A stretch of 64,000 bases of DNA from Wyeomyia smithii (lineage: Eukaryota; Arthropoda; Insecta; Diptera; Culicidae): NCBI RefSeq assembly GCF_029784165.1, contig NC_073695.1, positions 93,317,902-93,381,901 of the forward strand, given 5' to 3'. The notes under the pieces are model-generated. The model had not been told where the DNA came from. It ran no database searches and worked only from the letters and a program-made list of their open reading frames with translations. Within the stretch, counting starts at the first letter, position 1. Every line of letters begins with the position of its first letter. Shown piece after piece: positions 24,001-36,000 of this stretch. The position numbers and the translations under genes are program-made.

Positions 24001-27000
24001 CATAGGGGGGAGGAGGGTATCCTTGATCCGTCACGAAACAAAAAATCTCTGGAGAGACCCTCCAAAACTACCCTTTTTTATAAAGGAAATTCTTCTACAG
24101 CGTTACGTAATTTTTATGGGGACAGGCGTTTGCGTTACGTTTTGCTACATATAGGAGAATACGGATCCAAAAATTGGATTTTTTGCGTTACGTAATTCAT
24201 GGATGTCGCCTTATGCAGCCAATCTACATCAGAAACACGAGAAACGTTTATACATTCCGATTTATGTTAAGACAAATTGAGTTAAACTGACTAGCGGTCA
24301 ACTATAGGAAAGGGGTCTACTATAGGTTAATTTACCCCGGATTAAAATTTACAAATGTTTCTCGTGATTATGATGCGGATTAGATAGGGTAAATTAACTT
24401 TTAGTGGACCCCTTTCCTATAGTGTACAACTCACTATATTAACTGAATTTATGCAAAAACCCGAGGGATTTTCAGAAAATTTCCATCGGGAAACATCTCA
24501 TCTAGCTAATCTAATTCACAAACATTTATGAATTCTGATTTATGTTAGGAGAAATTGAGTTAAGATTGAGGTGGCACACTATAGATTAATAAAGAAAAGG
24601 GGTCTACTATAGATTAATTTACCCCAGATAGGATGTTGGCAGTTTTGGCAGGTCCACTAGAGGACGTGGTCCATCCAAGGTAGTTCAACCCTAAATAGAA
24701 TCAACAACAAGCTAACCATAGAAAAGATGAGAGGATTTTTATGCCTATTTGAGGAGGAAAAACTATTGGGTTGGAGAAAAAGAAACGTCGTATTTCTGAT
24801 CGAAATTTGACGCTTAATTTAACATACTTAGAATGATCCGATTTAAATCAAATATGGCAACTTCATTATTCCCCCTTTATAAACCCCCTCCCCCTCATCA
24901 CCATCTTTGGCGCGCTATAACTTGAGACTCAAACGTACGATCACAACAATGTCAAAACGTCACTTGTAGCACAGATTATAGCTATTCAACCATTCCTATG
25001 GATTTTGGTGCCCCCAACCATCACCAAAACGCGTAAACTTACGTGAGATTGTCGTATAGAAATTGCTCGCCGGCTTCGTCGCTTTAATGTTATGTTTACG
25101 AGGAAACTCATTTAATTCTCTGAAAAAACGGTAATAGTTTGGGACACCAATACTCACAGGAATGGTCCATTTTTCCGGTTTGAGTGTTTGGAGTGCACCT
25201 GTGTTGACCAGTGTAATTATTGTTGATCAAAACCAAAACAATAAGCCAACCATTCTGATAGAAATATAGAATCTTGTTTTATTAACCAAACACAATGACC
25301 CGAACTAAGAATTCGATGTGTGACTCGACTAATTGAATGTCATTGAAGCTCGAAATCGATCAAAAGCCTAATGCTTTTTATTGAGTACAAAATCCGAACC
25401 TGGCTTACCGAATTGGATGATGTGTTTAAGTATGTGTGTGTTGGCAAAAAGAGAATCATTTTATTTTTTCTAAAGGTTCCGCAAGGTAGTAATTTAAGTT
25501 CGGTACTATTGTATGTATTGTATTGTGTCCTATGTAGGACCAATTATGTAAGTTCGTGAGTAAGTATATAGCAAGTATCATCAATATTACATCAAGAAAA
25601 ATTCGACATAATTACTTATAATAGGAGGCGTTCAGTGTTTCAATAATAATTGAGTTTTGAACTCAGAATTATATTTGAAAATCACCAAGGCTAATTTGAA
25701 ATTTCGGTTTATAACTCTTCTGATAAGTTTTTGTTATCTAGCGTTGTTTCTTTTGTTTCATTGGTGTGATTCGTTACACCATCACTATCAGCATATTTTT
25801 CGCATTTTAACATTTGTTTAATACACATGAAATGAATTATTTAAAAAAAATAAGTTAAAAACTCCACGGTTGTTACTATGAAACCAGCCTTTCAATATCT
25901 GAACATTCGAAGGTCATGTCATCAGGGGTCGATTTTAAAAGCAGTGCCTTTATGTGCATGCCATTTAATCATTTCCGCAATCCTCGACTTTCTCCGAGTG
26001 TAATTGCATTATCACTTGCGAACGGTTCCACACATCGGCAGTCGGTTATTGAATAGAGGTACACATAGCAACTCGTTCCCTCTACTGGCTTCGTCGCATT
26101 TATCCGGATTTGCTTCCAGCATACACCAAACACAGAAACTGGTTCGACCATGGACAGTGTCATAGACGGTGGCAACGCGTAATATATAGTTTTCCTATTC
26201 AACAAAATTATTGGCTATGACGATGCGACGTACTGCGATTTCACCAAAAAGAAGATGGGATTTTTTTCTGGGAGTTAAAATTGTTGTTAAAATATTCAAA
26301 ACTTCTTGAGTACTACCGTTGATCACTTTTCATTACAAAGTTTGTTCAATTTCTATATTCCGTATGTAATTACAAACAGCAGGAAAACTACTCTCCAAAA
26401 ATCACACAGCTTTCAGGGATTTAGTGTACTGAATAAAAACTCACTACAGACCTTGAAGCAGTCACTTCAAGTGGCAGATTAAGATTACCTGTTAGTGTTC
26501 AACTGAGTGGTTAATAATTTAAGTGCATATCAAGAGAATTAATGACATTAATTCCCGGGCCAGCTCCATTGCATCATATGCGTATTGAACAAATTGGCTT
26601 CTTTCTAGAGATATAATTTGTTAAAAATGCAATTTTTCATGCGTCCGTCTTCTTTGGATAACAGACTCTCAGTATCATCGAAACTTAACAGACAAGAATT
26701 GTGTATTTTACCGTCATACTTTACCTTACCTCGCACATTGCCGTAAATGGTATGTCTCTTAGTATGAACGTGTGGGCTGTAGCTATCGGCGACCTCAAAT
26801 AAAGATGATGATCGCAGCAAATGATGACGACGGGAATGACGTGAAGGAATGCAGGTTATAGATTGACGAACGTATGGTGCAGGGTTATCAAGGAATTTAG
26901 TAGTCTTGGAGTAAGATCTGATATCTATAGCGATTATAAATTGCGATTATAAATTGAATGGAATCAAACAAACCCCATACTTGGAACTTGGTTTCAAAAT

Positions 27001-30000
27001 CTTAGATACCAAATTCTAGTTCAAAACTATAACAATTCACTAGTTATGTTAATTCCTTTATGTTGGTGGACATCTATGAATGGTTTCTACTTATTTGTTT
27101 CTGCCCAAAAATATGAACATAAACATTCTATTAAACTACACGTGGCCAGCTTGGTTTTGAAAACAATTTACATCACATATCTCCCATTTGTAGATCATCT
27201 CAGTCCAGGAATAATGATAAAAAATGTTACCTACTCCTTTTGCATTTTAAAAATCTTTCAATAAAAAGAAATTGAATTTTTTTATATAATATAATAACCT
27301 ATTCTGAGTTTGGTAATTTCTCAGTTTAGTTCTGCTCGAAGTAAAATGAAGTAAGTTTTTTTTATTTAAAGTTAAATTTACCAATTTGGGATTGTAGTAC
27401 CCCATTCTAAAAAAATTTCAACGAAATGCTGTAACATAACGTATGAGACGGTTACGGAAATTTCGAAGCAGAGATTGGATATAAACACAAATCTCAAATG
27501 GCAAACCTTGAAAAGATTTAGTTGATCCACAACTGAATGGCTCCGGTTTCGGAAGCTTCTTAATCAGTGGTCTTTTCAATTTCCAGTACTACAAGGTCTT
27601 GTTCGCGAAAAAAGAAGTGCCATAAATATTTTATTGCTCGATAATAAATTGCGATTTCTTATTGTCGAATAACATACTATACAAGCCATTAAACTCAGAT
27701 GGTGAATGAGCATTAAAACAGTTGTCTCAGTATGGCTTCGAAGCTAAATCTTCAAGAAACTAATAAAAAATATATTTCAACTTTTAATTGTGGAATTTTT
27801 TACTGTTGAAAAGAGAACGTCCAGAATGCATGTATTTCAGAGCTACACGATCGCGTGTCGCGTTTAATTCAACTAACCTTGACCTGGTACCTTCCGTTCC
27901 CTTTACTTTACACAAGTTCCAGCAACCAAGTTCTGACAGTGGAAAAAGTAACGGCAATTAATGTGTATACAAATGAATTACGAAAATACTATGACTTTTG
28001 AGACAGCCCTACGTCTTCAGTAAAAGTTTAGAGAAGAAAATTTGACCTTCACAACATGCTCAACACAGCGCTTTCGGGGTTTCTCAATAATAGATTTCTC
28101 CCAAAACATTACTTTCTAAAAGAAATAACACCTGATGTAACCACGGAAAGACCTCTTAAAATGAGGTTTATTTTTGTACATTTTGCCACTTCGTTGACGG
28201 CAAGAGAAAAAGAGTTAGTGGGTTAGTCGTCCGACTTTGTTTTATTCATTTTAAAAGGCTGCTGCAGGTAAATCATTGCGACCATCCTGAATGTATGCAC
28301 TGTTCGTAGAAGGACAAACGTGGGAACTGTATATATATTTTCCCAAGCAAACTTGGGGAAAGCATGTTAGAATATCATTAGGTTCAAGTCGTCGCCTTTA
28401 GAGGTTTGACCTCTTTTCGGTCTAGGGGAGCATGACGATGAGAGCAAATATTTTTTAAAAAGCACGACAGATTCTGTGGCAAGATTGAGCTTTTTTTTAG
28501 AAGAGCACCGTGTGTAAACCGGTTACAAGATAACAATCCATTCTCCAAATAGAAAAAAAAAAACATAGTTTACGCAAATGAAACCAGTGTAATAGTCGTG
28601 AATTTAGCACCTATATAAATCTAGCAATTAACTAACCTCTATTCAGTCGGTATCGGTGGTGTTTCTCCACCAACGAGGGCGATGCCAGTGTCGTAATTTC
28701 GCCGATCGCAATAATGCCCTGGGCGGGGCACATTGCATCCGGGCAGGATACTTCGTACGCACCCTCGGAGATCTCGAACTCGATGTACGCCGTCATACAC
28801 TGGAATAAAGAGAGAAAAAAAAACAATAGAAAGGAAGTGGAAAGCATGATAATGATTTTTTTTACGTTTCAAAGTGCTAATAGAATCCCGGCAGCCACTT
28901 TGAATTCATCGTGCCCACGCCTGTCATGGACATCGTAATGTGCCTTTGGTAGGCGATGATTTCATTGTCCATAAAGTTTTACGAGTATTGTTACGCTGTG
29001 GTTGTATTTGCATTCCATAGAAACTGTTTTAACTCGAGTGATTATCCGAATGATGCGCTCAGTTGAACAGCATAATCAATAATAGGATAAACCAGAGATT
29101 ACTGAGGAACTCCATAAAATTAGGCATTATTTTAACATAAAATGAGGGTAGAATTAAGTCAACACTGACTCGGCAAACAACTTGAATTTGTGTTCTATTA
29201 TTTACTCACAAGAGAACTTTACAGTGAAAAATTAGTTTGTTTATACACAAAGCAATGTATACAGTTCCTAAACTATAACATTAAATTGATCGTGAACTAG
29301 CGGGAAAATGTTCGGCAATGCGAATGTTTTTCTTATTGTGTGTGCCTCGTAGATACAACTTTTCAAGTGAACCGTAAATCTACGATGTTAAAGAATTATA
29401 AAAGTTCAGCTAAAATGTTTCCTGAAGTGACACTAAATTAGGTTTAAGCTTTTTGAAGTGTAAATATTTTTAAAATTATTGTGTCATGGTGTTAACTTAA
29501 CAAATTGAAATAGAGTGCTCATTGGCATTTAGTATTGTGATGAAAACGTTACATCCACTCTCTCAACCCTTATGTTGATTTTACGCACATTTAAAATCGT
29601 AAAGTCGAAATAAGTTTGAAAACGAAACACAGATTTTTTCAGTGAATAATTCGTTGTAACAGTTATCTAATCTTTAATAAAGAAATATTAAAGCCAAGAT
29701 AACTGTTCCAATCTATACAGATAGAAATTTATTTCCGTCTGTCTGTTTGTCTATCTGTCTATCTGTCTGTCTATCTGTCTGTCTGATATACATAGACTTG
29801 GAAATGACTGAACGAAAGGTTCTCATGAGACCCCACCCTCCTCTGGAAAGGAGAGCTCCCATACAGATGAAATACAAACTTCTGCATAACTCGACAACTT
29901 ATCAAGCGAAGAGAACCAAATTTAGAACGTGGATGTTTTAAGAAGCAAGAAATACTTCTATGGTAGTTTGACACTCCTTCCTGCTGTAAAAGGTAGGATT

Positions 30001-33000
30001 CCCATATAAACAAATATCTGCACTCGAGATTTGATCAAGCAAATGGAACCAAATATGGTAGATCAACACCCTTCTCTACTGTATAAGGGAAGGAAATTTG
30101 TTATGTGCAGGTTTTTGAGAGTGAGAAATGTTTTCACGTCGATTTGACATCCCTCCCTTCTCTGGAATGATGTTATGACACCCCAACGGAAGGTCAACTT
30201 TACTTTAAAGGAAAAATAATTGATTTATTTTATATTTTTTATGCGGTCGGGTTGATTAGGATTTTATAATACTAAAATGACGATTTTTTAAAAGTGGCCT
30301 TCAATCATACATACGACGTATAAATTGAATAAATAAATATTAAATAAGAGCTGCCGAAGAATTCAAAAATGAACGAGCACATGTTTTTTGGCTGTTTTGG
30401 TTATTTTTTTTCCTCATTTAGCTCAATGTTTTTTTTTTTATTGTGTGCAAGATTACAAAAAAAAAACTACATTCGTATGGAGTGAAATTGATCAATGAGG
30501 TTTATTAATCACAGAAAAATTCATGATAAAAAGTGTTGATTAAAAGATATTGATACTAGATAGTGCTAACGTGCCCTTAAATGTAACTTCTATGTGATCC
30601 CGTATCTAACGAAGTTAACCTTTGTGCAACGAACCGAACTAAAATCGGTTGAACGATGAGCAAATGAAAGCAAAATAAATTAATTTGATTTTGTGACCAA
30701 TGAACAGTGTTTCCCCTGAAATATCGTTATTTTCGTTTCCAAAGAAATGTAATTATTATTGAAAACCATCATTTATTACGTTAAGAGGTTATATACCTTT
30801 TAAGTTTTAAAAAATTCGAAAATTTTTTTATTGCATTATCTTTAAGTACAACTTCTTGAGAACATTTTTACAAATTTTTATAAAGATCTGAGCAATAGAA
30901 AAAAAGTTACCGCGATTTTAAGCGCGCCTCGTCATAAGCTAAACTTGAAACTTTATACGCATTTATTTCGGAATGGTAAATTTTTAATAAGGGGGGGTTG
31001 TTAGTAGTTTAAGTATTTATGATATATATTAGTAAATGATGAGTCACGGTGCTCCCACAGACCGTTATTATAAAAAAAAAAATGCACCAAAGAATCTAAG
31101 TACACGATTCGATTCGTTATGACGTCCAGAATCGCTGGTCAAAATTTTAAAATCATTGTACGGTACATTTTTGAGTAATGCCTTTTTGAAGGTCGTAAAG
31201 TACAAAAAAGTGATATAAAAACGACAAAATACTCACTGTAAAGCACGTTTTTCAGCCACAATTTTATGAAACAACTTCCAAAATAGTTTCTGCACATTCC
31301 GAATATTATATTTCAAGGCATTTGCAATTGATGGAAAGATTTATTTGAAAATCCCACAGTGCACAGTGATCTAAATTCGAAAAATCGTGATCGTTCTAGA
31401 TTTGACTATGAAAAATTGATTTTATGTAGTCAATGTCTTCAGCAAAATTGTTTCATAGAATAAGGCCTTACTTTTGGCGTTTTTAGTTTTTCGATCAATC
31501 CACCTAACAGTTAGATAAAAAAAATATTTTTTCTAATTTTCAATATACCGGGTTGCTTTCTTCAGCAATGTTGTGGAAAACTTTAAAAGAAAAACAATTG
31601 CTGAATACTGCGATGTTCTATCTGTACGTTAAACACGACAAAATAGAGTTTTTTGTGGAACACCCGTCCTTAAAATCAGTTTTTTGTCGATAATTTTTTC
31701 TGTGATTCTCGAAACAATAAATTTTACAAAGTCTTGAGGAAAGCTTAGTTGAATGCATAAATTCTAAGAACATTTTGCATTGTTTTGACCATTACAGACG
31801 AAATTATAGACAAAAAAACTGATTTTAAGGACGGGTGTTCCACAAAAAACTCTATTTTGTCGTGTTTAACGTACAGATAGAACATCGTAGTATTCAGCAA
31901 TTGTTTTTCTTTCAAAATTCTTCACAACTTTGCTGAAGGAAGCAATCTGGTATATTGAAAATTAGAAAAAATATTTCTTTTATCTAACTGTTAGGTGGAT
32001 TGATCGAAATACTGAAAACGCCAAAAGTAAGGCCTTGTTCTATGAAACAACTTTGCTGAAGACATTGACTACATAAAATCAATTTTTCATAGTCAAATCT
32101 AAAACGATCACGAGTTTTCGAATTTAGACCACTGTGCACTGTGGGGTTTTCAAATAAATTATTCCACCAATTGTAAATGTATTGAAATATAATACTTGGA
32201 ATGTGTAGAAACTATTTTGAAAGTTGTTTCATAAAATTGTGGCTGAAAAACGTGCTTTACAGTGAGTATTTTGTTGTTTTTATATCACTTCTTTGTACTT
32301 TACGACCTTCAAAAGGGCATTACTCAAAAATGTACCGTACGATGATTTTGAAATTTTGACCAGATATTCTGGACGTCATAACGAATCGAATGGTGTACTC
32401 AGATTCTTTAGTGCATTTTTTTATAATAACGGTCTGTAGGAGCACCGTGGAGTATGTGTGTCGAATCACAAATGGTGACTTCTCAACACTGTTAGAAAAA
32501 TTGTAAATTTAATTGTTGAGATTTTTTCTTTCGCAATTAGGACTTATCATTCGTAGGGATTTAAACCTACTTGTCAAGAAAGGGAAGTAAACTTACAACT
32601 AACCTAATTGCTAACTTATTGGCTATAAAGAGAGCTTAGCTTATCGTAGTAATTGAGAATTGCAACGATTTTTGTCGAAAATTGTTAATAATTTTATTTG
32701 ACATAGCTTCTAATGTTGCAACACCAGTAAGTCTATGTAATTCGAGTGTACCAAACCAAGGAGGACGCTTCAAAATCATTTTCAGAATGTTATTCTGAAT
32801 CCTTTGAAGCGTTTTCTTCCTTGTTAAAGAACAACAACAGCATAAAGCATTGCTGGTCTAAAAATTTGTTTGTAAATCAAAAGTTTATTCTTCAAACAAA
32901 GTTTGGAATTTCTATTAATGAGAGGACATAAACATCTCGTACATTTGATACACTTTGCTTGTATACTTTGAATGTGCTCTTTGAAAATAAGTTTTTTATC

Positions 33001-36000
33001 GTAAATTAGTCCCAAGTACTTAACCTTGTCAGACCAACTTAAAACAACCCCATTCATCTTGATAACGTGATTATTGTTTGGCTTAAGGAAAGAAGCCCTA
33101 GTCTTATGGGGAAAAATTATCATTTGAGTTTTAGAAGCATTGGGAGAAATTTTCCACTTTTGCAAGTAGGAAGAAAAAATATCTAAACTTTTCTGCAATC
33201 GACTGCATATGACACGAAATTTTTTTCCTTTTACGAAAATGGTCGTATCATCGCAGAACAATGACTTTCGTGTTTACGATTGCTACTGAACCGATTTTCT
33301 TCTTCTTTTTTTTAAATGTTCGTTAATAAACCACCCGGTCGTTTAACGATCGTTTTCTGATACATGAAGCTTAACTTTGCCGAGAAAAAATTTTAAAACA
33401 TGTTTTTCCGGGAAAAACGTTCCCGTTTGCACTGAAAACAAAATACTTATGAAAACGATCGTTCAGATACCCAGCACACCTCCAATCTAATGAAATAATA
33501 TGAGTTTTTTATTCTAAATGATCTGCTGGGTCTCTTTCGTAAACTCTATAAACCTCTGCAAAAAACAGCGTTTCGTGGAAACAGCCATTACTCCACAAAT
33601 AATTGGTATTTCTTATGAACAAACGTGTTTTTTTAGGTTGATTAACATAACTTCCAGAAAGTTGCTACTTTTACGCAATAAAAAAGGTGCTACACGCTTG
33701 AAAAATCCAAACTTTGCTTTTTTTAATCGAGCAAAAAGGTATATAAACCCTTAATTGCGAGAAATAGTACATTCCCAATAGATGTATGGGATTTGGAGGT
33801 TGTTCAATTTCCTCTCGGTTTATCTCATGGGACCAGGGGCCGGCGGTTCATGTGGGTAGTATGGGTAGTAGTACCCACTTGGAAAATATCCATGTGGGTA
33901 CTTACCTATACGGAACTATCTGACAAAACCAAAAAAAATGTAATGTTGCTAGCGACAGATTTTTTGATGGATATCGTTGAGCGAGAGGTTATAAATCTAA
34001 AGTTTTATGTACATTTGTGAAGTTTCTCAGGGAAAAGGATTATTTTTTTAATTGTATCATTTACGATAGAAGATTTCATTCAAGATAGGGTTCTAAATTC
34101 CATTTACGATAGAGTTCTGAAGTTTTGTTTTCTAGTAAAAATTTCCCATGCCAAATTTGAGCTCAATCGGACTTCGGGAAGTAGAGCCTTAAAGCGGTCA
34201 AAGTTACAGTTCTTTGATCGATGGAAGAAATGTTCGAGCTGGGAGTGTCTCTTGTGTGTTCTGGTGTAGCTCGAATCTCCCAGCCCAAAAGTGTCAGTGT
34301 CGCTGAAAGTTAATTTTTTTAAACAATTTTTTTTATGAAACCGGCATTTCATGCATTTCTAAGAGATTTGTTATCAGAAAAAATCGATTTCGGAAACTTC
34401 AAGAACTACTCTTGTGCATTTTTAGGCTGGTCAAAAATGTAAGACTTTAACGACTGTAAGTGAAACCGTATCAGAAGTTCGATTAAGCTCAAATTTTGGA
34501 TGGAGACTTTTTCGAGAAGACAAAATTGTTTAGCCCTAACGTTAATTGAGAAAATGCCTAAAAAAGGCCGATTTTTCATGGGTTTACCTTTACACGCACT
34601 GACGAATCTACCAATGCAGCATCAATCATATTAACCCATGAGAAAAAATTGACTCGAACTCTAACCGTAATGGCGAAAACAGTGAAGCTACTCCACTCAG
34701 AAGTATGCGCGATCAAAGAACGATACCTTGTCGCGTCGAATGCGGACATCGTACGGAAAAGGGATACCGGTTACGCTTGTTTCGGTATCTACAACATCTT
34801 GTCACTGTTGGACTACAATCAGAGTATCGAGAGCAAGACCGGTTCCGGACGGCCGACGACCCGGAGCCACAAGAAGCTCCAAAGAATGCAAAGACCGAGG
34901 GTAAAGTGGCTACACCGCTTCGTACGCTTGATTGGAAGGTCGGTGTAACCGGCCAAACAGTGGGAAAGTACCTGGCAAACAGCGGCAGTCCCGTCCATTG
35001 GTCTCGGAGCTACAGGCAATGACGCAGTGGCAGCGGTTGAATGATATGGTCGAGTCGATTTTTTCGGCGAATCGCGATTTGGCAACGACTGGCAGGGCAC
35101 TCCGTATTTTACTTCCCCCACGAAGGAAGTAAGCTCTGAGGTGAAATTTATTTCACACACCAAGTTCTCAAAGAAGGTGCTGCTTTGGCTGACAATCAGC
35201 GAGAAGCTCCGTACTGACCGTGAACGAGGAAATTTATAGTACGAAGTGCCTGCCGGAAGTTGAGTCGTTTATCAAGAAATACCATAGGAGCAAAGACGCT
35301 GTGCTCTGGCCGGATCTGGTGTCGGCCCACTACTCGAAGCAATCGTTGGAGGAGTTGAGGCGGCTGAAAATCAATGCGGTACCCAGGGTGCGTCCCATCC
35401 AAAGTTTCTGGGCGAACCAGAAGCGTAAGACCTACTCCAACAATTTAGTCGCAAAAATGGAGGAGGAATTGATAAATAAAACGAAGAAAGAACTCAAAAA
35501 CATGCCCACATGCATGTTTTCGTCCACCATAGCGAATGTTCCGGTAAACTCCCGGAAGGCCATATAATTACCTTCCATGGTAAATTCATTGAAAACAATT
35601 ATCTGTCTTGGTTTTTTGCTATCACCATCCGAAAAAAATTTTTTCATTACTACTGAACCAAAATTAGAAAATCCAATTTCTCTTAAACATTCCATTGGCA
35701 TCCACTGTCAAATTCGTAAAATTATGTTCAAGTATCTCTAGGTCGCCCCTTCGGCTACGACTTTGTCACCCATGAGCCTTCTCTATTCCTTACCACCCAC
35801 TCGGGAAAATAATGTGACGCCGGCCCTGCATAGGACCTTACTTAACACTGGTAAACAGGTTTATCCTTAGAGCACAAACTGCAAAACAATGGAAGATTAT
35901 AGCTGTTTGATAGTTAAAAATAGTTCAAAAAATGTAAATAAATTATTTCATGAGTTCTTTTCCGCAAGTGTAACTTTTTGAAAACCTATGAAACGTAAAA

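Larger units (their letters stand above)
15586..28636 (-). other. RNF144 intron of 13 kb, mostly repeats
   Basis: Bounded by the GTTAGT donor of exon 3 and the CCGCAG acceptor of exon 4. It holds a composite repeat (15735-17945), a mariner-like relic (18786-19672), a SINE head, several MITEs and two blocks of tandem degenerate repeats. The part 25560-28630 shows no recognisable element or gene. All short open frames in it look accidental. Confidence 0.85.
30981..33268 (-). mobile_element. 5'-truncated Juan-like (jockey) LINE copy, interrupted
   Basis: The 3' end near 30985 ('taagggggggttgttagtag' on the plus strand) and the end of ORF2 match the better copy at 55191-57757. The copy begins inside the reverse transcriptase (33268, mid-palm), so it is 5'-truncated. 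A 1405 bp palindromic element sits in its 3' region. The remaining ORF2 part is the entry at 32640-33268. Confidence 0.85.

Noticed and set aside
31045..32449. Transib assignment of the palindromic element
   Set aside because: The CACGGTG ends are suggestive, but the flanking duplication is 4 bp and no transposase is present, so the class was left open.
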